The notes: a model not told the origin generated them from the letters alone. 64,000 nt of DNA from Paraherbaspirillum soli (GCF_042654985.1 NZ_JBHSMT010000021.1:1-64000), one strand, 5' to 3'. Positions 29,677 through 37,405 are shown, counted from the stretch's first letter. Program-made: numbers and translations.

Positions 29677-30325
29677 TCAATGCCTCCTGTAGCGCTTGCT
29701 GGTCGTCTCGAAGCCTGTTAACCTCCTGCTGTTCCAGTCTCGCTACGACCAACCCCGCAGCACCGAAAGTCTCCTTGAGAAGTCCTGCAAGTATCACTGC
29801 GGTGCGTGGCCGCGTATCACGATAGACCCGCTTGGTTTTCCCGCTATGCTGGTCGTAATACTCACCTGCATAGTGTGGAGCCAACGCACGAAACCGACGC
29901 ACAAGTTGCCTCTCGAATGCTGCCTCTGACTTGAAGCGATGAGAGGAATCGTCACGCATTAGGTACATAGCAAGCACGACAGTGATGACCTGGGAGGAAT
30001 CAGCACTATTGCTGATTTTCTCGATGTTGCTCCACGCTTCCAGTACGTTACGGTTAAATGCCGCGCCGCTCTGACATTCGACAGTCACAGCCTTCGCAGA
30101 CGCAATTAGAGAGTACCAGCGGTCACGCAGAATGGACCAAGTAGGATTACTTGAGTTCTTCTCCATTCGCGCCGCTACGCGTTCCATATACGGCCTGAGC
30201 GTATACAGCGTGACGCTCTTTTGTTGGGGATGACCGTGCCTTCGATTACATCTTTTATGTGTCCCACAATAGGTGCTGTATCCGTTGGTAACGAGATTGC
30301 ACCCCGGGACTCTGCATATGCCCAT
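29663..30325 (-). CDS. Zinc-finger protein paired with the polymerase-like gene
   Basis: 220 residues, ATG with AAAGGAAG five bases upstream. The N-terminus has possible zinc ligands C4, C9, C20, H23 and C26 (MGICRVPGC, YCGTHKRC), a treble-clef-like finger, followed by basic residues RRHGH. The rest is helical and ends in a heptad-like stretch (VARLEQQEVNRLRDDQQALQ, about 195-215) that could be a coiled coil. The 14-bp overlap with the next gene implies coupled expression and perhaps a complex. No family recognised. Confidence 0.65.
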   Translation of the reverse strand: MGICRVPGCNLVTNGYSTYCGTHKRCNRRHGHPQQKSVTLYTLRPYMERVAARMEKNSSNPTWSILRDRWYSLIASAKAVTVECQSGAAFNRNVLEAWSNIEKISNSADSSQVITVVLAMYLMRDDSSHRFKSEAAFERQLVRRFRALAPHYAGEYYDQHSGKTKRVYRDTRPRTAVILAGLLKETFGAAGLVVARLEQQEVNRLRDDQQALQEALSALA

Positions 30326-30757
30326 AGGCTTCCTTTAAAGTCGAGAAATAGTGGTCTCCTGGTGTGCTCAGACACAGGAAGACGAGCGATAGCAACCGGC
30401 AGGCGTCGCCGAGAAAAGTAAGAATCTGTTGCGTCGTTAGTCCGGGTTTGGAAGCACCTTCGATTCTTACTTCGTAAGTGTGGGTTTAGACACGACGTCA
30501 AATCTTGCTTCATTAGTCGGAGCATAGAAGCGCGCCAGCCATGAGCCGGTCACAGACCATCAAGCTAAGAATCTGTTGCCGCTATAGCCGGGGTTTAGAG
30601 GCACTATTGCGGGAAGCCACACCCGCATTTCCTCTTCGGCCTGTGACTTCTTTCCAGAGATGAGCATCACAAAACAAAAAGAGGTGCTATCAGGGCCTCG
30701 CTTGCACATGCTAGCAATCCTGATGCACCTCTTGTTTTCTACTGCTGAAAAATCAGA
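30326..30757. other. Non-coding region rich in repeats and hairpins
   Basis: Upstream of the zinc-finger gene. Perfect 11-bp inverted arms AAGTAAGAATC (30416-30426) and GATTCTTACTT (30462-30472). Two related blocks beginning AGAATCTGTTGC at 30421 and 30569; the second continues into GCTATAGCCGGGG at 30581, repeated at 34536. A long hairpin follows at 30671-30738. A plus- or minus-strand frame in the region has no ribosome site and is not called. Confidence 0.5.
30671..30738. terminator. Long hairpin with A/T-rich arms, probable bidirectional terminator
   Basis: Left arm begins AAAACAA and contains GAGGTGC-T-ATCAGG (to 30693); right arm CCTGATGCACCTCTTGTTTT (30719-30738). They pair with one bulge and extra A residues, so T-tracts follow the stem on both strands. 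It would end transcripts of the two small genes at 30758-31191. Confidence 0.55.
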
Positions 30758-30952
30758 CTAATACGGGTAATCCTGCTCGCATAGCTGTTCCTCTTTGTAT
30801 GAAAGGATTATCTGCCAGCGCCTAAGGAGAAGTATGTCGTAATGACCGACGTCTTCGCCCTTGGTCACTTCGAGAATCCTGTTGGTTTCGTAATGCCGAA
30901 TGAATCTGTCACGGCAAGCGAATATTTCGTACTTTCCAAAAGATATCAGCAT
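30758..30952 (-). CDS. Small hypothetical protein
   Basis: 64 residues with GGAG eight bases before the ATG (30952). Mixed charged and hydrophobic composition (ISFGKYEIFACRDRFIRHYE, HYDILLLRRWQIILSY), soluble. Overlaps the end of the upstream frame by seven bases and is followed by the hairpin at 30671-30738, so it is organised as a gene. No family recognised. Confidence 0.45.
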   Translation of the reverse strand: MLISFGKYEIFACRDRFIRHYETNRILEVTKGEDVGHYDILLLRRWQIILSYKEEQLCEQDYPY

Positions 30953-31191
30953 GTCTCGATACTCCAGAACATGCGCTTACCAAATACGAAGTAATGAGCG
31001 GAGTTGTAGCTGCCATTTCCCGTATGGCCTTGAGGTGCACGCCATACTTCCAGGATGCGATTTAGACCTTTCCCTGCCGGCCTATGGGATGTTGACTCCA
31101 TGCAGACTTCCAGACGGCCGAGCCGGATGTACAGGAGGTCAATGGATTGTTCGATGATGAATTGGGTATTACGGATTTGAAGTGTTGCCAC
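30946..31191 (-). CDS. Small hypothetical protein, overlapping partner
   Basis: 81 residues, GTG start with AAGG about 12 bases upstream. The sequence (RNTQFIIEQSIDLLYIRLGR, later FVFGKRMFWSIETC) looks protein-like rather than random. Its stop overlaps the start of the next small gene. Function unknown; the compact overlapping pair resembles toxin-antitoxin or effector-immunity layouts, but nothing in the sequence proves that. Confidence 0.4.
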   Translation of the reverse strand: MATLQIRNTQFIIEQSIDLLYIRLGRLEVCMESTSHRPAGKGLNRILEVWRAPQGHTGNGSYNSAHYFVFGKRMFWSIETC

Positions 31192-31688
31192 GATGTTGTA
31201 CCTTCTATGCTAGCGGTTAAATCCCACTCCTCATCGCCAAACGAGGGTGGTGGGCGCAAGGTGGGGTTGGCGAACCGGCAGCATAGAACCGGCAGGGCCG
31301 AAGCCCTCCCCACCAAAGCCCACCATAGAAGGTTGCATAATGGTGTGTGCGTGCAACAAGAGCTGTAAAAGCATCTTCGCACATTCGCTGCTCAGGTCGC
31401 CAAACCCGATCACTGTTTTTCAGTGAAGCGCAAAGTATACAAGCGTGGCTTACCGTTTACAAGAGCTGAGCAAATAATCAAACCAGTACTAGCTCTCAGG
31501 TCGATAAGAATCTGGGTCTGTTGAATTCAAAAACGAACCTCTTATCTCAATTCCAGAGAGCGTGCCTTGGACTCCGCAATTGAAGAGCTTCATTTGTGAA
31601 TGGCATTTTGCGCCACCAATTAGACCAGACATTGGAACCCTGTATCCTATAAATATCAATCAACCGCATCCTTGTCGTACCCCGTCAG
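31192..31688. other. Intergenic region upstream of the RES gene
   Basis: About 500 bases without a supportable gene. It has a short tandem GAACCGGCAG repeat at about 31272-31293, and CCTTCTATG (31201) is mirrored by CATAGAAGG (31325). No antitoxin-like (Xre) gene precedes the RES gene. Promoter elements are not convincing. Confidence 0.4.
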
Positions 31689-32579
31689 ATGACGCTTAAA
31701 ACCTTTACGCAACAACACCCGCCCATACCGCTAGAAGAAATAGTGCCGATGCTTAGGCGATTTCCTTCTGAGCCCCTCGCGGTGCAACATCAAATGATCG
31801 CTTACTTGGTTTCTCGTCACGGGTTCCTCAGCATGGATTGGGGCCAAGATTGGATATACAAGCGCGCAAGACGTCTAAATGCGGGTGACGAAATAACGTC
31901 GTATCTTGATCTTATTTGGCCCACAACCTCCCCTGCTGGGCCAGGACGGGCTAACGCCTCCGGCTCCCCCCTTCTGTATCTCGCAGACCGAACCGAAACC
32001 GCTCATAGTGAAACCGGTGTGGAGAACGATGACGTTCTGCTAGCTCTATTTCAGGTAAGGCCAGGGAGAAGCTATCGAGTTCTTCCCATTGGCGAATTCG
32101 CTTATATTCAACGCTCTGGCCGGGGACGACTGGTACCAAGTAATCAATCGGCGATGTTAGACAATATGCTCAATGCTTGCGACCGAAACGAAGCTATGGC
32201 TTATCTAATCGTTGATTCGTTCCTTCACGATTGTTTGGTAGAGGATGAAAAACCCTATTCTCTTTCGTCGTACATCTGCGACTTGGCATTCAAAAAATAC
32301 CCCAGAGTCTCGGCAATATCCTACCCAAGTGTTCAACGATCTGGGTCAATTAATTTTGCCGTTAAGACTGAAAATTTCTGGGAGACTTGGGGCATTCTAT
32401 CGGCAAGTAAATACCGAGCGGAGCACCTCGCCCAAGGATTTTTCAGCACGTCCGAGCGGACAAATGTTACTGGTATACGAAATGATGGTGATCTGATTTG
32501 GGACTCTGAAATCGTCGCCCCCGATCTAACACATAGGCTAGCCCCTCTATGGATTCCTAGCAATTTCAGAAGCAATTAG
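31689..32579 (+). CDS. RES-domain protein (putative NAD+-degrading toxin)
   Basis: 296 residues. RES signature elements in order: arginines in YKRARRLNAGD (57-67), GRANASGSPLLYLADRTETA (86-105) with the following glutamate in HSETG, the strand LLALFQVRPGRSYRV, and YPSVQRSGSINFAV (212-225) with the conserved serine. Known RES toxins (for example MbcT, Res of Pseudomonas) consume NAD+. Usually an Xre/antitoxin gene is adjacent; none is visible here. The longer 296-residue form with N-terminal extension resembles stand-alone RES proteins. No clear ribosome site before the ATG. Confidence 0.75.
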   Translation: MTLKTFTQQHPPIPLEEIVPMLRRFPSEPLAVQHQMIAYLVSRHGFLSMDWGQDWIYKRARRLNAGDEITSYLDLIWPTTSPAGPGRANASGSPLLYLADRTETAHSETGVENDDVLLALFQVRPGRSYRVLPIGEFAYIQRSGRGRLVPSNQSAMLDNMLNACDRNEAMAYLIVDSFLHDCLVEDEKPYSLSSYICDLAFKKYPRVSAISYPSVQRSGSINFAVKTENFWETWGILSASKYRAEHLAQGFFSTSERTNVTGIRNDGDLIWDSEIVAPDLTHRLAPLWIPSNFRSN

Positions 32580-32614
32580 CACCCCAGTGTGTTCGGTGGA
32601 CGGCTAGTTAGTGG

Positions 32615-33193
32615 TCACGCCGCCTTGCTACGCACCCGCATGATTGTCTGCCGAGTCGTCTGATACTCACGAGCCAGCAGAGCTACGGCATCGCCTTTAG
32701 ACAATCTTTGTAGCACTTCCGCTTGCTGAGTCTCAGATAGTGCTGACGGCCTGCCGAACGTTTTCCCTTCGGCCCTTGCTCGACTGATGCCAGCATTTGT
32801 TCGTTCAATCAGTAAGTCTCGCTCGAACTCTGCCACGGCATTGATAACCTGCATCGTCATTTTACCGGCAGGACTGGTCAGGTCTACGCCGCCCAGAGCC
32901 AGACAATGGACACGTACACCGAGTGCCGCCAACTGCTCGACCGTAGCCCGTACATCCATAGCATTGCGACCCAACCGGTCCAGCTTCGTCACAATCAACA
33001 CGTCGCCACTTTCCAGCCGGTCCATCAAGCGCGAGAACTCTGGCCGCTCGGTTGCGGCAACAGAACCGCTAATCGTCTCTCTGACTACCCTTCTAGCATC
33101 TATGGCAAATCCTGCTGCTTTGATTTCGGCAAGCTGGTTATCGGTGGTCTGGTCTGTGGTGGATACGCGGCAGTAGGCAAAGACTCTGGACAT
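32615..33193 (-). CDS. Serine recombinase (resolvase/invertase)
   Basis: 192 residues. Catalytic N-terminal domain: AYCRVSTTDQTTDNQ with the nucleophilic serine at about residue 11, then LIVTKLDRLGRNAMDV, AGKMTMQVINAVAEFERDLLIERT. The C-terminal helix-turn-helix region is ALSETQQAEVLQRLSKGDAV. Same plan as Tn3-type resolvases and Pin-like invertases. An array of TGTACGAA repeats lies immediately upstream, the expected place for its res site. Confidence 0.92.
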   Translation of the reverse strand: MSRVFAYCRVSTTDQTTDNQLAEIKAAGFAIDARRVVRETISGSVAATERPEFSRLMDRLESGDVLIVTKLDRLGRNAMDVRATVEQLAALGVRVHCLALGGVDLTSPAGKMTMQVINAVAEFERDLLIERTNAGISRARAEGKTFGRPSALSETQQAEVLQRLSKGDAVALLAREYQTTRQTIMRVRSKAA

Positions 33194-33206
33194 GGTGACT
33201 TCCTTA

Positions 33207-33323
33207 TGTACGAATTGGGTGTACGAATTTGGTGTACGAATAATAAGGCATGTCCGAATCGTTTACAAGCTTACTTTCGTACACACTGATTCACCCCTGT
33301 ACTTATCCGTTCCATTTCGTACA
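33207..33323. promoter_or_regulatory. Putative res site: repeated TGTACGAA
   Basis: TGTACGAA at 33207-33214, 33220-33227 and 33233-33240, exactly 13 bp apart, then inverted TTCGTACA at 33276-33283 and 33316-33323; a variant TGTCCGAA is at 33251. Direct and inverted copies upstream of a resolvase gene suit a multi-subsite recombination and operator region. Confidence 0.6.
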
Positions 33324-33594
33324 GTGTTACTGCTGATCGTTGAATAACGCTTACTATCAGAACCACATTAGCGCCGTACGTAGTTGCGTGAATGCTGACT
33401 GCCGAGCTAGTGCCAGCCATTAGCAGCCGCTGGCATCATTGAATCGTGGCGCGTGTGGGACCAGAGGGGGGATGAGGTGGTCCTGAGCTTATCAGAGGGC
33501 GCACGAATTTTTCTGGCTAATTATTTGGGACACCTGTGCTGAGCCTTGATACGTCCGCAGGCGTGCCCCCCCCCTTGCCAAGCTTATCAAAGAG
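33324..33594. other. Intergenic stretch, nothing recognised
   Basis: Between the res-like array and the PDZ lipoprotein gene. Contains a run of nine C residues near 33567; no gene or convincing hairpin seen. Confidence 0.4.
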
Positions 33595-34383
33595 TTAGCC
33601 AGGTATGAGATGCAATTCGATGGATTTTTCTGTTCCATTGCGAATAACCTTGAGGACGCACTTGCCCCCCTTTGAAGGTGCGGATTGCATTAGATCGGTG
33701 GCATGTTTTGCGTTAATGATCAACGTGTCGTTGAATTCAACGAGAATGTCGCCGGGCAGTACATTGGCTAGAAATGCTGGGGACTCCTCTATAACGACGT
33801 TGATTATAGCTCCCGTGTTGCGTTCATATTTCGATCTAAGTTCAAGCGGTAGGTCGCTGACAAGCAGTCCAAACCTCGGCTTTTTTGTTGACTTCACAAA
33901 GTACACTGCCGTTTGATCGTAGCGTTGCTGCTGTCTAGTGATTGGAACGACAGTCGTGCCGTATGTTGTGCTGCTGCCGGAGTAATTCGCGCTGCCATAT
34001 GCTCCATACACAGAGCCGGAACTGTAGGTGGTCTGGTTGTTAGGAAGAAAGAGCGGAGTGGTAATTGTCCTAGACTCAGTGAACTTTGAGCTTACCAAGA
34101 CAAGAACTGCCCCGACTGCCGTTGCTTGTTTGATCACCGCTTGTTCGGATTCCATCTGTCCATTGAAGGACGAGGCCCCTATTGGGCGATACCCTTTAGA
34201 CGCCGCAATCTTGACATCGCGTTGCAGATCGGTAGATGACATTATCTGCGGCTTTTCCCCTGCCCCTAGTAAGTGAACATCTGTCAGCGTTCTTGCATCA
34301 ACGTACGGCTTGTAAAATTGTTGATAGCCGCTCGCGCAGCCGGTCAACACGATACACATAATGGCTGTGAGGACTAGGCGCAT
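33595..34383 (-). CDS. Lipoprotein with C-terminal PDZ domain
   Basis: 262 residues from the ATG at 34383 (MRLVLTAIMC), with GGAGG upstream; the frame continues to 34485 but without a ribosome site. A lipobox LTGC follows a short signal peptide, so it is probably lipidated. The middle (about 100-165) is Tyr/Ser/Gly-rich (YSSGSVYGAYGSANYSGSS). The C-terminal ~85 residues form a PDZ domain: GAIINVVIEESPAFLANVLPGDILVEFND and later GKCVLKVIRNG. Unknown role; similar PDZ lipoproteins occur in accessory regions. Confidence 0.7.
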   Translation of the reverse strand: MRLVLTAIMCIVLTGCASGYQQFYKPYVDARTLTDVHLLGAGEKPQIMSSTDLQRDVKIAASKGYRPIGASSFNGQMESEQAVIKQATAVGAVLVLVSSKFTESRTITTPLFLPNNQTTYSSGSVYGAYGSANYSGSSTTYGTTVVPITRQQQRYDQTAVYFVKSTKKPRFGLLVSDLPLELRSKYERNTGAIINVVIEESPAFLANVLPGDILVEFNDTLIINAKHATDLMQSAPSKGGKCVLKVIRNGTEKSIELHLIPG

Positions 34384-34493
34384 GACGGAGCCTCCGCTTA
34401 TCAAGGGATGCTGTCTAGTTAGGGTGTGCAGGTATTTACTCCGGCTGTGTAATCTTAGGTAAACCACAGCGCTGCCACAAGGCAACTACTAGC

Positions 34494-34557
34494 ATAACCA
34501 CTAGCTACACTATAGGTGTAACCACTGGCCTCCCTGCTATAGTCGGGGTTTAGAGGC
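34494..34557. promoter_or_regulatory. Repeat-rich segment with TACACTATAGGTGTA
   Basis: Near-palindrome TACACTATAGGTGTA (34506-34520) between two direct copies of TAACCACTRGC, followed by GCTATAGTCGGGG (34536-34548), repeated at 30581. The CACTATAGG core resembles a T7-type promoter on the plus strand, but no coding sequence follows closely on that strand. Confidence 0.35.
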
Positions 34558-34564
34558 TAGTAAA

Positions 34565-34606
34565 CGGGCTAGAGCTATGCGGCATGCGGTCTCTAGCCCG
34601 ATTTTC
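34565..34606 (+). terminator. Hairpin with 10-bp perfect arms, terminator-like
   Basis: CGGGCTAGAG (34565-34574) and CTCTAGCCCG (34591-34600), followed by ATTTTCT. Together with the promoter-like block 60 bp upstream it could delimit a short non-coding transcript. Confidence 0.5.
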
Positions 34607-34736
34607 TGTCTCAAAATAATTGCATGAATTCAAATGAGATAGAACCATTCTTGACCATCACAGATCGGGTCGAAGCGGCTCGATCCCCAGTTCCCAGCCC
34701 TACCTTCTTTGCCCTGATTTCCCAGGTTTTCAAAAT

Positions 34737-34883
34737 TTATCTGGGCCACGGTTTAGTAGGTTCCACATGCTCAGGCGCATGCCCAGGTACAGGCTGCGGC
34801 ACAGGAAAGTACCCAGGACTAGGCGTGGGCTGTGGTTGCGGCTCTGGCCGCGGTTGTGGCTGATTTGGATTTTGTGTAGTCAT
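34737..34883 (-). CDS. 48-residue proline-rich protein coupled to the 2TM gene
   Basis: Starts at the ATG at 34883, overlapping the stop of the upstream two-TM gene as ATGA. The translation begins MTTQNPNQPQPRPEPQPQP, continues PTPSPGYFPVPQPVPGHAP and ends TKPWPR. It is too short for common gene callers. The overlap and the strong Pro/Gln periodicity argue that it is expressed. A Gly/Cys-rich plus-strand frame over the same bases is its shadow. Confidence 0.55.
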   Translation of the reverse strand: MTTQNPNQPQPRPEPQPQPTPSPGYFPVPQPVPGHAPEHVEPTKPWPR

Positions 34884-35407
34884 GGCTGTACTCGCGGAAC
34901 AAAAAAGAAATTTGGTGGAAGTTCTTTGTTAACATCTGAGGTGTACTTTTCGATCAGCGCCTTATTTTGTCTATTTTCAGGCGATGAACCGACAAGAAGT
35001 TTTTTCCGCTTTTGCGCCACATCAAACATCTTTTGGGCAGGCTTGGTATATCCCCTGTCAAATTTTATTTGATCGACAATATCTCCCAAGTCGCTTTCAA
35101 GTGCACGATAGCCCGACAAGGAATGCTCAATATTTTTTATTCTCGTTGGTAAGCCTAGGAATGGTTTTATTACTGCTGCAATGGTAGCTATCGCCGATAA
35201 GCTTACCCACAATATCTTGCCTATATCAGTCTTGAAAAACCAAATGCCCGCGACTGCTGATGTTGGTGCTGTGATTGCGATAAGAATCTCAAGGCAAAGG
35301 TTTTCTCTCTCTACTCTAGCAAGACGAGAGGAGTAATATTTCACATTGAGTCGTGCGGTCTTATATAGGTCGTAAACGACCCAAACTGGGTCTTCGTTAT
35401 TGGACAT
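34880..35407 (-). CDS. Two-TM protein resembling SLATT-type effectors
   Basis: 175 residues. N-terminal amphipathic helix (VVYDLYKTARLNVKYYSSRL), two hydrophobic helices (about 39-60 and 68-87) separated by a short polar turn, then a helical cytoplasmic tail (YRALESDLGDIVDQIKFDRG). This is the layout of SLATT proteins, proposed pore-forming partners of nucleotide-sensing defence modules. No sensor or cyclase gene is adjacent, so the assignment is structural analogy only. Translationally coupled to the Pro-rich ORF. Confidence 0.55.
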   Translation of the reverse strand: MSNNEDPVWVVYDLYKTARLNVKYYSSRLARVERENLCLEILIAITAPTSAVAGIWFFKTDIGKILWVSLSAIATIAAVIKPFLGLPTRIKNIEHSLSGYRALESDLGDIVDQIKFDRGYTKPAQKMFDVAQKRKKLLVGSSPENRQNKALIEKYTSDVNKELPPNFFFVPRVQP

Positions 35408-35558
35408 AGGAGGTTTCGCGTGTATAAAATTTGAGTATATTTCCTTCCGGAAAAAATGCTAGGCGCTCTAGCAGGCCGTCGAGATATCTAACAAGCTAGT
35501 TGAGTTTTGGCCAATCTGGGCGTCTGAAGCATTCAGCACAAGTCAGAACCGCCGCAAA

Positions 35559-35843
35559 TTAATGCCCCGTACTTGACCAGCTAGGTCCCGTCCTAGCCCT
35601 ACCAAAGACATCATCCAGGAACGCCTCCAGGTCAGCATCGCGCATCGTCTCGTGATGTTCCTGAAGCGTCTTCTGCACGTCCTTGTCCATCTGCTCAGTC
35701 CAATACGCAACCGCCATCGCCAGCACGTCAATCCGGTCATCCTTACTCAATGCTCCACGCTCACGTGTAATGCGAGTCATCTGATAGAACAGCTGGCAAC
35801 GATGCGGCTTTGAGAGGATTGAGTGATGCTTCCACAGCGAGCG
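35559..35843 (-). pseudogene. C-terminal fragment of a T7 gp19-like terminase large subunit
   Basis: 95 codons open from just after a TAG (35844-35846), no start. Encodes SKPHRCQLFYQMTRITRERG then DDRIDVLAMAVAYWTEQMDKD, which closely resembles the end of T7-group terminase large subunits (MTRITRERGAL, DDRLDALA). ATPase and most nuclease motifs are absent. With the virion protein and endonuclease fragment it marks a decayed podovirus. Confidence 0.75.
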
Positions 35844-35975
35844 CTATGGGGGTCTTACTGAGACTGCTTATAGGTGAGACTCCAGGAGTAACAAAAGATG
35901 GCGTGATTGCCGCTGAGGTTTGGTTCTAGTTCGTGATTCGTGCTAACTTCCGGGTTTCATTGCATACGAGCAAAT

Positions 35976-36509
35976 ATGAGTCGCCCAACTTTCGGAAATA
36001 CACCAAAGGCAGTTGTCATCATCGGGGATAAAACCAGTCATGGGGGAGTGGTCCTTAGCGGGGACAAAACCTCCGTTTGGCACGACATTGGCATGGCACG
36101 TGTGGGCGATACCGTGTACTGCCCTAAATGCTCACCACGCATTCAGACGATTACCGAAGGTTCATCAAATTGCCCCACCAAAAGCGGGCAATTCATTGCC
36201 TTACACGGGGATATGACCAGTTGCGGGGCAACCCTTATTGCCGCAGGCGCAGGCACTCCAAATATTAATAAGGCCATCACCTTTTTGACCCGGTTTGAGA
36301 AATCCAAAACACAACGATACGATGAGCAAGTTCGAATTAAGGATCAAGAAGGCAATCCTATTCTCAATACGCCTTATCACATCACCGATGAATCAGGAAA
36401 TGAATACAAAGGGGTTACGGATGAAAATGGGTGCTGTGACCGTGTCTACACTGATGAATCAGAAAATTTGACTATCTTAATCGGCGTACCTGCCTTGGAG
36501 AAATGGTAA
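35976..36509 (+). CDS. PAAR-domain protein (type VI spike tip)
   Basis: 177 residues from the ATG at 35976. Residues about 12-95 are a PAAR-like repeat: VVIIGDKTSHGGVVLSG, VARVGD-style GMARVGDTVYCPKC, IALHGDMTSCGATLI, with the Cys/His pairs that bind zinc at the spike tip. The C-terminal part (QVRIKDQEGNPILNTPYHI, then NEYKGVTDENGCCDRVY) is a transthyretin-like linker as in many PAAR/VgrG proteins. The stop overlaps the next start (TAATG). No other T6SS genes are in the window, so it would use a secretion machine encoded elsewhere. Confidence 0.85.
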   Translation: MSRPTFGNTPKAVVIIGDKTSHGGVVLSGDKTSVWHDIGMARVGDTVYCPKCSPRIQTITEGSSNCPTKSGQFIALHGDMTSCGATLIAAGAGTPNINKAITFLTRFEKSKTQRYDEQVRIKDQEGNPILNTPYHITDESGNEYKGVTDENGCCDRVYTDESENLTILIGVPALEKW

Positions 36510-37405
36510 TGTGCGCCTCTAAATTCATAGCGAAAACGAATACAACTGCCGACTCACTCCATGACATTACTGGTTTTGGGATGCCAGCTGTGGCATTCAA
36601 TTATGTGGTTATCGAACAGCCGGGGAAAGATGGTTTTTTGGTACGAAAAGGTTTTCTTGCCACTCCAGAAAATTATTTGAAACTTCAAAAACTTGGCTTG
36701 ACTGAAGCTCAAATTCACAGTGAGTTTTATCCTGAGAAATTTGGATTAATACCTAAGGGATGGGGGAAATCCGTTACTCCAATAGAGCACGTTATGGGGA
36801 ATAACGTATCTCCGTTTATTTCAACGAGTTCATTATTTCCAAATGGGGCGGGAGACTTTCTAGGGAAGAAAATATATTTTGACATAGAGAAATTAAATAA
36901 AGCAGGTATCAAAATTATATCTACTGAAGAAATAGCAAAATCTTTAACAGAGTATAAAGTTGCGCACCCTCACACTGCACCGAGAATTGATAAACTTATC
37001 AAAGCAATTACGGAGCATGAAGGTGAAGTTCTACTTCATGGTGAGAAGATTCCTGCAGCAGCTATATTTACGCCAAGATCATTAGCGGCTACTACAGTTA
37101 GTGTACGGGTAGTTAAGGTGGTTGGTGTTATAGGCATAGTCTTTACTGCTTATGAATTAGAGCAGGCCACTGAGAAATCCATCAAGGTGAAAAGTGTTAA
37201 GCCAATTTCCGCCGAAGTAATCAGGCAAGCCGGAGGATGGGCGGGAGCGAGGGCCGGTTTCGCAATTGGTGGCGAAATAGGTGCATTAGCCGGAATAGAA
37301 ACAGGCCCCGGTGCTGTCGTTACCGGATTGGTTGGTGGAATTATATTTGGCGTTGGCGGCTATTACGGTGCAAGTTGGGCTGCCGACCATATTGACAAAA
37401 AGTGA
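36509..37405 (+). CDS. Putative ADP-ribosyltransferase effector toxin
   Basis: About 298 residues; the ATG at 36509 (TAATG) or two codons earlier. The region 45-190 fits R-S-E class mono-ADP-ribosyltransferases: arginine in GFLVRKGFLAT (R48), SPFISTSS (103-110) as the STS element, and EHEGEVLLHGEKIP (171-184) with an ExE pair (numbering from 36503). The C-terminal ~70 residues are Gly/Ala-rich and hydrophobic (GWAGARAGFAIGGEIG, VTGLVGGIIFGVGGYYG), typical of membrane-active tails in T6SS effectors. Target unknown. Low G+C relative to core genes. Confidence 0.6.
   Translation: MCASKFIAKTNTTADSLHDITGFGMPAVAFNYVVIEQPGKDGFLVRKGFLATPENYLKLQKLGLTEAQIHSEFYPEKFGLIPKGWGKSVTPIEHVMGNNVSPFISTSSLFPNGAGDFLGKKIYFDIEKLNKAGIKIISTEEIAKSLTEYKVAHPHTAPRIDKLIKAITEHEGEVLLHGEKIPAAAIFTPRSLAATTVSVRVVKVVGVIGIVFTAYELEQATEKSIKVKSVKPISAEVIRQAGGWAGARAGFAIGGEIGALAGIETGPGAVVTGLVGGIIFGVGGYYGASWAADHIDKK

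Noticed and set aside
30175..30525. 116-codon minus-strand frame
   Set aside because: It overlaps the zinc-finger gene in another frame and the repeat-rich leader, with no ribosome site and arginine-rich random composition.
31062..31382. 106-codon minus-strand frame
   Set aside because: It overlaps the better-supported 30946-31191 gene and has no ribosome site.
34624..34863. Gly/Cys-rich plus-strand frame
   Set aside because: It is the antisense shadow of the Pro/Gln-rich ORF coupled to the two-TM gene and has no ribosome site.
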